Under the pieces are notes generated by a model. The model was given only the letters and a program-made list of their open reading frames with translations. It ran no database searches and was not told where the DNA came from. A stretch of 64,000 nucleotides of DNA from Phycisphaerae bacterium (lineage in GTDB: Bacteria > Planctomycetota > Phycisphaerae > UBA1845 > Fen-1342): assembly GCA_030428945.1 (NCBI GenBank), contig JAUIEC010000018.1:1-64000 (forward strand), written 5' to 3'. Positions 17,001-25,051 of the stretch are shown in pieces; position 1 is the stretch's first letter, and every line of letters starts with the position of its first letter. The position numbers were made by a program, and so were the translations under genes.

Positions 17001-19204
17001 TCATCGCGGCCGAGGATCCCGAGGTGGCCCCGCAGGTGGCCCGGATTCAGCCGATGCCGCCGATCCCGAACGAGGCCCGCCCGGCGCTGCGCCCGAGCCT
17101 GGCCGAGGCGCGCCGTCGCGAGGACTGGCTGAATCGCCGATCGGCCCCGCGACTGGTGACGGACATTCGCCGCGGCAAGTCGTGGGGGCTGGCGTTCAGC
17201 GTCGGACTGAAGGCGTTCATCAACACGCAGATCGACGTCGAGATCACGCAGATCGTGCGGAACAACAACCCGGACAACGACGGCTTCTACATCAAGCTGC
17301 GTCTGACCGGGAGCCTGTTCACGCGGTCGGCCGAGAAGAGCTTCCTGACCAACGAGGAGAAGTTCGAGTTCCCGGGGACCGAGGACTGGTCGGACTCGAT
17401 CTGGCGGAACGAGGACGACCCCGGGGGTGGCTCGCTGACCGGCAGCGACGAGCCGAGCGGGCTGACCGACGCCCGTGAGACCGGCGAGACGCTGCAGACC
17501 AATCCGGAAGAAGCCCTCGTCAAGGCGATCGTCGACAAGGTTCCGGACGAAACGAAGGAGAAGTTCTCGGACATCGCCCGGGAGATCGGCAAGACCGCCA
17601 AGAACGTCGTCGAGAACGCCCTGAAGGAGATCTACCAGACCCTGCCGGACCAGTTGCAGGACCAGCTTGCGGCCATCGCCGGCAGCGTGCAGAACGTCAG
17701 CGTCGGGGTCGACATTCAACGGGCCAAGCGCTCGCTGGAACTGAACTACGTCGCGGTCGGCAAGACGCCGCGGCTGCAGTACGTCCGGTGGGTCTACGCC
17801 AGCGGGTTCGGACTGAAGGGCTCGCTCGAAGTGCCGGTCTTCGGGCCGGCCGCGGTCGGCGTCAGCGGCGAGGTCAAGTTCGGCAAGACGGTCGCCTTGA
17901 ACGAGCGACTGGGGCGCAACACGCTCTCGTACGTGCTGACGGTCTTCAACGGGTTGCGGCAGCGGATCGACGGGCTGAGCCAGTGGCGCGAATTCCTGGC
18001 CGACCACACCAACAGCATTCGCAAGATGTACCGGCGGATCGGCAGCCACCCCGATTCGATCACCGCGCTCGACGCGGCCGAGTTCGACCGGGCGGTGCGC
18101 GACAACACCGCCCACTGGCAGGATCATGAGGACTGGTGCACGGGGGCGCCGAACCAGGCGTCGGACTTCCTGGAGGCCTGCCGGCAGGCGGCCGAAGCGG
18201 GCGACCTCGACAACGTCTGGAACGCGCGGGCGGCCCGGTCGCGTTTCCGAACGCTGCGTCCCGGGGCGGTCGGAACGATGATCAACCTGCACGACAAGTT
18301 CACGACGCTGCTGTGGCGCTATGCACAGGTGCAGAAACTGGACAACGAACGGAAGTACCCGTTCAAGCAGAAGACCGTCTACCTGCGGCCGCCCGAGGGC
18401 AGGCTGAGCGTGGAGATTCGCTACCGGGTCGGGCGGCGGATGGCGGGCGACCGGGCGTCGTCGTTCCAGGTGATCAGCGCGCCGGTCTTTGACGGGCACA
18501 AGACGTCGGGTGTCTACCGTTCGGTGGTGGACATTCTGAAGAACAACACGCTGGCAAACGCCGAGAACCTGCTGCCGTTCTACGAGGCCGGGTTCGAGAT
18601 CACGCTTGAACTGAAGGGGCTCGGGTACCGGGCGGTGATCGAGCGTCTCGGGCGCGAGCATCCCGACGTGCGGAAGGTGGCCGGCAAGCCGCCCGGGACG
18701 GTGCGGATCACGGCCCGTCAGCCGGACGGCGAGGACGCGTTCAAGAAGGTGCTGATGGACCTGGTGGCGGCGGCGACCAAGAAGCGAAACCAGAACCTGA
18801 GCACGGATGCGTTCGAGACGAAGATCGGCGCGCTGTACCTGCTGACCGATGCGTTGCGGATCGACCCGGACCTGCACGCCCGTTTCGCGCCGTGGATCAC
18901 GGCCCTGTGGCGGGACAAGCACACCTATCCGTCCGCGGAACTGCCGCTGCGGCGCGAGAGTCGCGAGAACCTCGGCGAGGCCTGGGAGGCCGAGATCGAG
19001 GCGTCGGACGATACGCGGGCGAACTGGATCCGCAAGGCGCACCAGTTGTTCGACGACTGGGTGCACGAGGAGACGCGCCTCGGTCACATCGATCCGGACG
19101 GGGAAGGGGCCCGCGACGCGTTCGAGTTCATCCTGACCCAGGTGGCCGGTCCGTTTCCGGGCATCGCCACCCGCTCGCGCGCCTTCCGGCGACGGCGCTT
19201 CTGA
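14090..19204 (+). CDS. Giant OTU-domain protein, putative T6SS effector
   Basis: A 1704-residue protein with no signal peptide. Residues about 40-150 carry AGY/AGF-type helical repeats (ELQAAGYDAAGLQQAG). Residues about 195-330 are highly charged coiled coil. Residues about 500-665 are beta-rich and glycine-rich (EFGVSAGVSVGIADVMAGL). Residues about 735-915 fit an OTU-type cysteine protease: GDGHCAYNSIAFLL with Asp742 and Cys745, and the matching AHYNAL with His907. After an acidic linker, a second beta-rich stretch (about 1045-1300) follows, including LAFSVGLKAFINTQ, then a helical C-terminal part. The first codon is GTG. OTU enzymes cleave ubiquitin chains or related isopeptides in known cases. 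Placement after VgrG-linked genes makes it a candidate effector against eukaryotes, or a self-processing toxin; activity is unproven. Confidence 0.75.
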   Translation: MSGRPLSPEEQRFRALQTAHDRGLTIGEAAQFGATERDLVRVGYRPTELQAAGYDAAGLQQAGVSCRDLLQIAWPADELYETFGDAQVGQALRDACAGVRAIGGRRNRGEVPLAPVISITALYRAGFEVADLHAAGFRAAELKTQGAWWTAEEQEVVDAVYTPEELDEEFARRVAANQVDYPEIAQVRDEFLEAAARYFSHRSAKRSYKKRLGALSHYSGKTLKKLRAETVKLQERVARWRNAEKRARAEGILARRLELIDRISAQKAEYKAAYEASRDKLKGLLERRRSYVKDQKKVIAGKIKPLLTRLRDARLARAREAVALNDDFVQRSFPLYQRTSEENRRLLRLRAYYLGDPDEVDVAAVQHPSRDEQDAGARPGRAGGGPRREKPLEDIVVLDRKIEQLTWSVDEFGAELELLDEARRLIDRSKSLWTFVDKIEKWHPRLLHLANSVTTVTRATQLLKKAGHKVAPSLVGEGKWTKRKRITGQRDFALEFGVSAGVSVGIADVMAGLSLALSGNLRVDDDRRLRANITLKLIPNFKAEVKGGSAALVEATAKCGFTITSQTYAFVDEKHFAYYFAFRMANLLRFSDKFTRYGNAALHQHIAVYDDEIMDLLRSIVGTAKMNELEFYLSKRHVWKVHVPAKGKFIPATDLGFKDAVLGGSVDVKHNYTLSVMQRQRLVLPDATAESGSSSDPDDASRGPQVPDDAPQPGPARHEPVAVNEPAAYDGPTWWKVEARGDGHCAYNSIAFLLKHHQIGGPDQPIPSVPEIRRIAAARWRTLYEASEQRGRAHREEMAEALAAIPEEEQEVHDAWRVTPEGRFWQFDDENYESIEDFIQWQTTGTADPGRRRNWANAQILAALADYYQFTLQIFQGDGQPPLILPLDAVDDEETPLLQVALEGYAHYNALVPNETDEPPEVPEELLGERIVQVAGEPVHFAHAPEPDEGSAEGSEEDQVVVSDADIRDAVIAAEDPEVAPQVARIQPMPPIPNEARPALRPSLAEARRREDWLNRRSAPRLVTDIRRGKSWGLAFSVGLKAFINTQIDVEITQIVRNNNPDNDGFYIKLRLTGSLFTRSAEKSFLTNEEKFEFPGTEDWSDSIWRNEDDPGGGSLTGSDEPSGLTDARETGETLQTNPEEALVKAIVDKVPDETKEKFSDIAREIGKTAKNVVENALKEIYQTLPDQLQDQLAAIAGSVQNVSVGVDIQRAKRSLELNYVAVGKTPRLQYVRWVYASGFGLKGSLEVPVFGPAAVGVSGEVKFGKTVALNERLGRNTLSYVLTVFNGLRQRIDGLSQWREFLADHTNSIRKMYRRIGSHPDSITALDAAEFDRAVRDNTAHWQDHEDWCTGAPNQASDFLEACRQAAEAGDLDNVWNARAARSRFRTLRPGAVGTMINLHDKFTTLLWRYAQVQKLDNERKYPFKQKTVYLRPPEGRLSVEIRYRVGRRMAGDRASSFQVISAPVFDGHKTSGVYRSVVDILKNNTLANAENLLPFYEAGFEITLELKGLGYRAVIERLGREHPDVRKVAGKPPGTVRITARQPDGEDAFKKVLMDLVAAATKKRNQNLSTDAFETKIGALYLLTDALRIDPDLHARFAPWITALWRDKHTYPSAELPLRRESRENLGEAWEAEIEASDDTRANWIRKAHQLFDDWVHEETRLGHIDPDGEGARDAFEFILTQVAGPFPGIATRSRAFRRRRF

Positions 19205-19238
19205 CCGCGGGCGCTGAGGTTCGAGAGGAGTTGTTGTC

Positions 19239-20030
19239 ATGGCCGGCAAACCGGGACCGTTGCAGAAGCTGAAGTCGCGGTTCGTCAAGCGCGGGTACCA
19301 CGGGTGCGACGAAGCCAACACGGTCGCGGCCCGCAGCCTGCGGTTCACCTGCCAGACCGGGGTGGTGTCGGCCACCGAGTGGGTCGATCCGCCGGACGCG
19401 GACCAGGTCGACGAGGACGACCGTGACGTGCAGCCGACCGGCGACGAGATGTTCCCGGCCTTGATCGAAACGCAGCACGCGCCGCTGCTGGACGTGGTCT
19501 TCGCCAACATCTACCTGCGCGAAGGGACGCAGCCGCCGGCCGCGCACCTGCTGTACGTCTGCACGGACGAGCGCGAGGGCGAGCAGGCCGAACTGGTTCT
19601 GCGGACGCGTTTCCGGGACGAGGCGCCGACCGGGTCGGACGAGGAGTTTCAGGTGGTCCGGCAGACCTACCGGTTCCCGTTCGATGTCGAGAAGAAGACG
19701 CCCGACGAGCAGCTTTACCTGGCGTTCCTGTTCATTCACGGCGAATCCGCGCGGGCCGACGAGGTCACCTTCGAGGGCATCGAGGTGATCGACGTCAGCG
19801 ACGACAGCCCGCACGGCTTCGCCGACGGGCTGGCGCTGTGGCTGGCCGACAACGAGACGGCCAAGTGCAAGCTGGCACTGGTCGAAACGTCGGCCGAGAT
19901 CGAAATCGTCGATGACCTCGAGGACGAACTCGAAGCCGAAGACCTGCAGATCGACCCGGCCGACCAGCCCGCGGAAGTCGACGACTGGCCGTGGAAGGTG
20001 CAGGACGGCGACGGGTGGCTGGTTGAGTAG
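19239..20030 (+). CDS. Acidic protein downstream of the OTU giant, candidate immunity or chaperone
   Basis: 263 residues with no signal peptide and no family I recognise. A basic N-terminus (KPGPLQKLKSRFVKRGY) is followed by a beta-rich middle (about 60-200) and a strongly acidic tail (about 215-263). GAGGAG lies upstream of the ATG, which is 34 bp after the giant gene's stop, so the two are surely cotranscribed. Position right after a large effector-like gene suggests an immunity protein or a secretion chaperone. Both are inference from context. Confidence 0.6.
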   Translation: MAGKPGPLQKLKSRFVKRGYHGCDEANTVAARSLRFTCQTGVVSATEWVDPPDADQVDEDDRDVQPTGDEMFPALIETQHAPLLDVVFANIYLREGTQPPAAHLLYVCTDEREGEQAELVLRTRFRDEAPTGSDEEFQVVRQTYRFPFDVEKKTPDEQLYLAFLFIHGESARADEVTFEGIEVIDVSDDSPHGFADGLALWLADNETAKCKLALVETSAEIEIVDDLEDELEAEDLQIDPADQPAEVDDWPWKVQDGDGWLVE

Positions 20031-20075
20031 AGGGAGCAAGGGAGCGAGGGAGCGAGGGAGCGAGGGAAGAGGGGC
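20031..20075. repeat. Octamer array GAGGGAGC
   Basis: About five copies directly after the stop codon of the acidic protein, facing the opposite array at 20430-20460. The same octamer-element-octamer layout is seen at 7981-8320. Confidence 0.85.
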
Positions 20076-20098
20076 GAGCAAGCGAGGGGGCTCGTCGG

Positions 20099-20302
20099 GG
20101 TGCCCCACCTTCAGCGTCGGCGTGCCCCACCTTCTGCGTCGGGTACCCCACCTTTCTGCGTCGGGTGCCACATCCTTGCGCGAGCGAAGCGAGCGGAAGG
20201 GTGGGGGACTGTGTCAGGTCTGACCATGCGGTGCGGCATCGACGCCTGGGGCGTCCGCCTCGGTTGAGATCGCGGGCGGCCGCGTCGATGACGCACCCTA
20301 CG
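20099..20302. repeat. Intergenic inverted-repeat element, copy C (reverse orientation) with 22-bp tandem
   Basis: Reverse-oriented long copy: the C-rich tail comes first (GCGAGCGAAGCGAGCGG, AAGGGTGGGGGACTG), then arms GGTGCGGCATCGACGC (20230-20245) and GCGTCGATGACGCACC (20282-20297). At 20100-20166 the outer end of the element (GTGCCCCACCTTCAGCGTCG type) is itself repeated about three times with a 22-23 bp period. The rest of the gap (20303-20429) holds one copy of the CAAGAGCAGTGG motif near 20360 and nothing else I recognise. Confidence 0.82.
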
Positions 20303-20429
20303 GGAATCTCCTGGAACGCGGTGTGCGACTGCGATCTTCGCAGTGTGCCGGTGCCACGGCTCAAGAGCTCAAGAGCAGTGGCGCCAGGCTTCCGCGCTCG
20401 GGTGATCTGTCGCTGCCTCCTCCGGCTTC

Positions 20430-20460
20430 TTCCCTCGCTCCCTCGCTCCCTCGCTCCCTT
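20430..20460. repeat. Octamer array GCTCCCTC
   Basis: About four copies ending three bases before the stop codon of the minus-strand peptidase gene. Opposite in orientation to 20031-20075. Confidence 0.8.
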
Positions 20461-20463
20461 CAA

Positions 20464-21921
20464 TCACTCCCGCTCGTTTCGTTCCAGGAACGGGGCCGGG
20501 AGTTGGATGGTGCAGGGGGCGACGCTTTCGCCGCGGAGGAAGCTCTGGAGCAGGGCGCGGTAGTCGGGGGACATCAGCTCACGGCTGTCGTGGGCGGCGT
20601 TCTCGATCAGAACCTCGACCGCCCGGGACAGGTGCGGGCGGAGCGGGGCGATGTTCTCCGGCGGCGTGCGGACGTCGAGCGTGCCGCTGACCAGCAGCAG
20701 CGGGACGTCGCAGGCGAACGGGCGCCGGTTGGCATCGCCGACATCCGCCTGCGGGCAGGCGGCGCAAAGGTCCGGATAGTACGGAGTCAGCAGGGCATCG
20801 CCGAGCAGGTTGGCGGAATCGCGCCGCTCGCGCTCGATCCGTGCGCGGCGCGCGGACGTTCCGCCGGATGCGCAGTCCATCAGCAGCGTCAGCGCCGTCA
20901 GTTCGCCGCGCCGCACGGCCAGGGTCGCGACGGCCAGGCTCTCCCAGTCTCCGCTCGCGAAACGGAGCAGCGCGGCCGGGATCCGGGCGATGTCGCGGCT
21001 GTCGCCCAGCATGCGGGCCAGTTCGCGGCGCAGGTCCTCGGGGCCGAGGACGATCCGCCCGTCACGTCCGTCTTCCGGGGGGAGCGTCACGGCGATGGTG
21101 CCGGATTCGAGCGTTTCGAGCAGTTCGCGGACAAGTGCGAGCAGGTCGGGGATCCGCTGGTTCCATTCGGGCGTTGCGGCCAGGCGGTCATGCAGCGCCT
21201 GCAGGTGGGCCTGCGTCGTGGAGGGCAGTTTCCAGGTGTCGTCCGGACCTTCGATGCCGATCAGGACGCCCCGCGCGACGTGCCGCGGGTAGTCGCGCAG
21301 ATAGGCGAGTCCCAGGTGCGTGCCGTAGCTGGCGCCATACAGAACGATCTGGTCGAGGCCCAGGGCGCGGCGGAGATCGTCGAGGTCGGCCGCGCTCTCG
21401 GAGGTGTTGAAGGCGGCCAGATCGACGCCGCGGTCTCGCCAGTAGGCGGCGCAGCGTTCGGCGGCGGCGCGGGCGGCGGCCAGGTACGTTTCACGTGAAA
21501 CAGGTTTGTCCAGCGGCAGGGCGAGGGCGGCACCGGGGGTCTGCATCAGGCTGGGTACGCTGCGTCCGGTGCCGCGCTGGTCGAGGCCGATCACGTCAGC
21601 GTGTTCGAGCAGGCGGATCTGGGGATGCGTGGCGGTGATCGCGGCCAGTTCGACACCGGACCCGCCCGGTCCGCCGGCCAGGAAGAAGATTGGCGGGCCG
21701 GGGTTCGGGTTGCTGGTGCGAAAGCGGACGAAGGCAAGTTCGATCGTTCGGCCGTCGGGACGGGTGCGGTTTTCGGGGACGCGGAAGCGTCCGAGTTGGC
21801 CGGCGATCGGGCTGCCGTCCTGCGCGGTTCCCTGCCAGGGTTGCCAGTCGATGGCGGGTTGCGCCGCGGCGACGGTGCAGGCCAGCAGGCAGGCGGTCAG
21901 CGTTGCGGCGGTTGTCCGCAT
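20464..21921 (-). CDS. Exported alpha/beta-hydrolase, S33-type aminopeptidase
   Basis: 485 residues with a signal peptide (about 1-20, ending VAAAQ). The fold and length fit tripeptidyl/prolyl aminopeptidases of family S33. Seen: oxyanion region FLAGGPGGSG, then DQRGTGRS, the nucleophile elbow GASYGT (Ser), the acid in SGTLDVRTPP and the His in AAHDSRE. It would trim or inactivate peptides outside the cytoplasm. Its ATG overlaps the stop of the upstream ABC permease by one base (TGATG). Last gene of the padR operon; the association with an efflux-type ABC system suggests peptide (perhaps antibiotic) processing or detoxification. Substrate unknown. Confidence 0.88.
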   Translation of the reverse strand: MRTTAATLTACLLACTVAAAQPAIDWQPWQGTAQDGSPIAGQLGRFRVPENRTRPDGRTIELAFVRFRTSNPNPGPPIFFLAGGPGGSGVELAAITATHPQIRLLEHADVIGLDQRGTGRSVPSLMQTPGAALALPLDKPVSRETYLAAARAAAERCAAYWRDRGVDLAAFNTSESAADLDDLRRALGLDQIVLYGASYGTHLGLAYLRDYPRHVARGVLIGIEGPDDTWKLPSTTQAHLQALHDRLAATPEWNQRIPDLLALVRELLETLESGTIAVTLPPEDGRDGRIVLGPEDLRRELARMLGDSRDIARIPAALLRFASGDWESLAVATLAVRRGELTALTLLMDCASGGTSARRARIERERRDSANLLGDALLTPYYPDLCAACPQADVGDANRRPFACDVPLLLVSGTLDVRTPPENIAPLRPHLSRAVEVLIENAAHDSRELMSPDYRALLQSFLRGESVAPCTIQLPAPFLERNERE

Positions 21922-24338
21922 CAGCGCCACGCAACCGGGCGTGCCGGCGGTGTGGTACCGCGGGTCAGCAGCCAGGTCCCTGCGAAGGTCAGGATCGGCA
22001 GGCCGAGAACGCTGAGGGCCAACTGGCCCCACGGGATGACGAAGCCGACCGGGAGGTTGGCGGTTTCGAGCAGGCTGATCGCGGGCAGGATGCCGGCCGG
22101 AACGGCGAGCACGCAACCGAGCAGGGCGAGATAGCCGGCCTGGGCGGCGCGGTGCCGGCGGAGCAGTCCGGGGCTGGCCCCGATCGCGTGCAGCACGCGG
22201 GCATCGTCGGCGGACTCGGTGGCCGAGAGGGTCGTGGCGATGCTGATGATGATGACGCCGGTCAGCAGGCAGAGTCCGAGGGCGACGTAGTAGACGGCCT
22301 GGGCGGGTCGCACGTTCAGCAGGTTGGCGTCGACGGTCGTGCCGGGCCAGGGGGCGGCCTGCTGTCGCGCGTCGGCGAGATCGTCGGCGGTGACGGTGCG
22401 ATCGAAACGGATCAGCCACGGTGTCAGCGTGGCGCGGAGCGGCGGACCGGGCGTGCAGTTCATTTCGGCGAGGCAGGCCTGGTTCAGGATGAAGCGGGGA
22501 CCGCGGACCTGCTGCGGGAAGCGGACCGGGTGCAGCGGTGGCGGCGTGACCGGCAGGCCGGCGATCCAGTTTGTCAGGGTGAGGGGCCCGGCGTCTTCGG
22601 GCGGGTTGATTGCGATCAGGTGGCCGGCGCGGAACGCGTCGCGGGCCTGTTCGGCGCCGAGGGTTTCGAGCAGGCTCTCGTCGCCGCAGGCGATCCATTC
22701 GTGCTGTCCCGGTTCGGGCCGGTCGTGCTCGAAGCGGGCGCGGAGGGGTTGCCCGGCGTGGTAGACGGCGGCGAGCGGGGCTCGGGCGCGGACGGACCGG
22801 GTCAGGCTGGTGGCGACGCGTTCGGCCGCCGGTCCGTCGATGCGGACCTGGTCGTCGCGGTAGGGCGTCGGCAGGTCGGCGAGGGCGCGTTCGACGCTGG
22901 CGACGAGGATCGCGGCGGTGACACTCATGGCCATGCCGGCGAGGACGGCGGTGACGACCGGGCCGTTGCGCTGGCGGAAGCGTCCGGCATCGCGGACGGC
23001 GAGTCGCCAGGCCAGCGGCAGTCGGGCGGCGGCGCGGGCCAGCAGGCCGAGGATCCAGGGACTGCACGCGCCGCAACCGAGCAGGGCGAGCAGCGGTCCG
23101 AGGACGATGGCCGCGAAGCTGAGCGGGCCGCGGTCGCGCGGCAGGAGCGTCAGCAGTCCGACGCCGATGAGGATCAGCGTCAGGCCGAGCGCGATCCAGC
23201 GGTCGGCGCGGTCGGCGGGCGGTCGTCGCGCGCCGAGCGCCACGCGGAGCGGAATCCGCGCGGCGCGGCGCGCGGGCCCGGCCGCGGCGGCGATGGCGGC
23301 GGCGACACCCATCAGGATGGCACCGGCGGTGTGCAGCGGCGGCACGCGAAAGGGGCCGTTGTGCCGCTCGTTCCAGCCATCGAGCCACGGATAGAGTACG
23401 GCCGCCCCAAGTGTCCCGACGGTGGTTCCGAGCAGGCCGCCAACGAGGGCGAGGGCGGCGGTTGCGATGAGGATCGCGTGGGTGATGTCGCGCGGGGTGG
23501 CGCCGGTGGCACCGAGCAGTCCGATCTCGTAGCGGCGTCGGCGAAGGCTGACGGCGAAGGTGGCCGCGATGACGAGCGCGGCTTCGAAGAATCCGATGAC
23601 GCCGAGCAGGAAGAGGAGATCGGCCAGTCCGCCGCCGCCCGCGCCGGCATCGTTTCGGGTGGTGACATCGAAGCCCGCAGCGCGGAGTCGGTCGGCGAGG
23701 GCGGCGGCGTCGGTGTCGTTCGGCAGCGTGATCAGCGCGCGGTGCAGGCCGCCGTGTTCGACGACGGCGCGGGTGCGGACGATGACGGGGTCGGCCGTGC
23801 TTTCGGGCAGGACGACCGTTCCGGTGATGGTGCGGCGTGGTCCGTATGTCAGCGTGACCTGCTGGCCGACGCCGCGGTCGAGGGCCTGCAACAGTGACGG
23901 GGCGAGGGCGACCTCTCCGCTGTTGGTCGGAAGGCGGCCGGACTGGAGGACGAAGATTCCGTCGGTGGCGGGCGAGGTTCGATTGAGGGTGGCAGGTTCG
24001 AGGGCGAAGACGCGGGCGCGCAGGCGGTGGCCGGGAACGTGGACATCTTCGCCGCCGGTGAAGAGTCGCGTGACACGGGCGTCCGCGGGCAGGCGGGCGG
24101 CGAGTCGCTGGCGCTCGTTGTGGGTGGCGAGGCCGTCGACGGCGAGTGCGGCGCGTCCGAGTTCGGCGGTGGCGCGGTTCTCGGCGGTGGGCTCGATGAT
24201 GGTGGCGAGGGTGCTGCCACCGACGACGGCGGCCACGGGGACGGCGACGAGCAGCATGACCAGAGCGGCCCGGCGCGGGTGGTGGCGCACCTGGCGCCAT
24301 TCGACGCGTGCCAGGGCGCGGCGTGCGGGGCGGGTCAT
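21921..24338 (-). CDS. FtsX/MacB-like ABC transporter permease
   Basis: 805 residues with about eight to ten membrane segments in two FtsX-like sets: one TM near 24-48, a cluster near 240-370, others near 395-480 and 660-790, with extracytoplasmic domains between. This double-FtsX layout is typical of lipoprotein- or peptide-type ABC exporters. Partner of the ATPase encoded directly upstream, whose last codons overlap its start by four bases (24335-24338, ATGA). Substrate cannot be told from sequence. Confidence 0.88.
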   Translation of the reverse strand: MTRPARRALARVEWRQVRHHPRRAALVMLLVAVPVAAVVGGSTLATIIEPTAENRATAELGRAALAVDGLATHNERQRLAARLPADARVTRLFTGGEDVHVPGHRLRARVFALEPATLNRTSPATDGIFVLQSGRLPTNSGEVALAPSLLQALDRGVGQQVTLTYGPRRTITGTVVLPESTADPVIVRTRAVVEHGGLHRALITLPNDTDAAALADRLRAAGFDVTTRNDAGAGGGGLADLLFLLGVIGFFEAALVIAATFAVSLRRRRYEIGLLGATGATPRDITHAILIATAALALVGGLLGTTVGTLGAAVLYPWLDGWNERHNGPFRVPPLHTAGAILMGVAAAIAAAAGPARRAARIPLRVALGARRPPADRADRWIALGLTLILIGVGLLTLLPRDRGPLSFAAIVLGPLLALLGCGACSPWILGLLARAAARLPLAWRLAVRDAGRFRQRNGPVVTAVLAGMAMSVTAAILVASVERALADLPTPYRDDQVRIDGPAAERVATSLTRSVRARAPLAAVYHAGQPLRARFEHDRPEPGQHEWIACGDESLLETLGAEQARDAFRAGHLIAINPPEDAGPLTLTNWIAGLPVTPPPLHPVRFPQQVRGPRFILNQACLAEMNCTPGPPLRATLTPWLIRFDRTVTADDLADARQQAAPWPGTTVDANLLNVRPAQAVYYVALGLCLLTGVIIISIATTLSATESADDARVLHAIGASPGLLRRHRAAQAGYLALLGCVLAVPAGILPAISLLETANLPVGFVIPWGQLALSVLGLPILTFAGTWLLTRGTTPPARPVAWR

Positions 24339-25051
24339 GGGGTGGTCGCCGGTGGCTGGGGTGCGACGACTTCGTCGGCGACGAGTCCGTCGCGGAGGTA
24401 GATGACGCGGTCGGCCCAGGCGGCGTGTGCGGCGTTGTGGGTGACGAGCAGGGCGGTACGACCGGCACGGGTCTGGCTGTGGAGGAGTCGCATGACGTTT
24501 TCGCCGGTGACGGAGTCGAGCGCGCCGGTCGGTTCGTCGGCGAGCAGCAGGCGGCGGTGGCCGACGAAAGCGCGGGCGATGGCGACGCGTTGCTGTTCGC
24601 CGCCCGAGAGGTCGTCGGGGAAGCGCTGGGCGAGGTGTGCGAGGCCGACCTCGGTGAGGGCCTGCGTGGCGGCCTGGCGGGCGGAGGCGGCGGGTGTCTC
24701 GTCGAGTTCGAGTGGCAGGGCGACGTTTTCGGCGGCGGTGAGGCCGGGGAGCAGGTTGAGATCCTGGAAGATGTACCCGATCACCCGGCGGCGTAGTTCG
24801 GCGAGGGCGGTCGGGGTTGCGCCGGCGAGATTCTGTCCGGCGAGGATGACCTGGCCGGCGGTGGGCTGATCGAGGGCGCCGGCGAGTGCGAGCAGGGTGG
24901 ACTTGCCGGATCCGGAGGGTCCCATGATGGCGACGAATTCGCCGGGGTGCAGGTCGAGCGAGAGCGGGCCGAGGGCGGGGACGGGGCCGGCGTCGCTGTG
25001 GTAGACGCGGGTGACGTTGACGAGTTGGAGGAGCGGGGGGTCGGACTTCAC
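24335..25051 (-). CDS. ABC transporter ATP-binding protein (MacB/LolD type)
   Basis: 238 residues with all nucleotide-binding motifs: Walker A GPSGSGKST, Q-loop in YIFQDLNLLPG, signature LSGGEQQRVAIARA, Walker B LLLADEPTGALD and the H-loop His in VTHNAAH. Energises the FtsX-like permease downstream. Start: GTG at 25051, overlapping the padR stop as GTGA. The frame remains open further upstream but that stretch is the padR region. Coupled translation with both neighbours. Confidence 0.93.
   Translation of the reverse strand: MKSDPPLLQLVNVTRVYHSDAGPVPALGPLSLDLHPGEFVAIMGPSGSGKSTLLALAGALDQPTAGQVILAGQNLAGATPTALAELRRRVIGYIFQDLNLLPGLTAAENVALPLELDETPAASARQAATQALTEVGLAHLAQRFPDDLSGGEQQRVAIARAFVGHRRLLLADEPTGALDSVTGENVMRLLHSQTRAGRTALLVTHNAAHAAWADRVIYLRDGLVADEVVAPQPPATTP

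Noticed and set aside
14093..19510. An 1805-codon open frame on the minus strand opposite the OTU giant
   Set aside because: It mirrors the plus-strand gene. It is low-complexity (Arg/Pro/Gln/Leu-rich) with no domains, as expected opposite a GC-rich gene. The plus frame has OTU motifs and good operon spacing.
20464..24468. A 1334-codon frame as one fused protein
   Set aside because: Its upstream part is antiphase to the FtsX-like permease and is Arg/Pro-rich; the peptidase has its own signal peptide and ATG at 21921.
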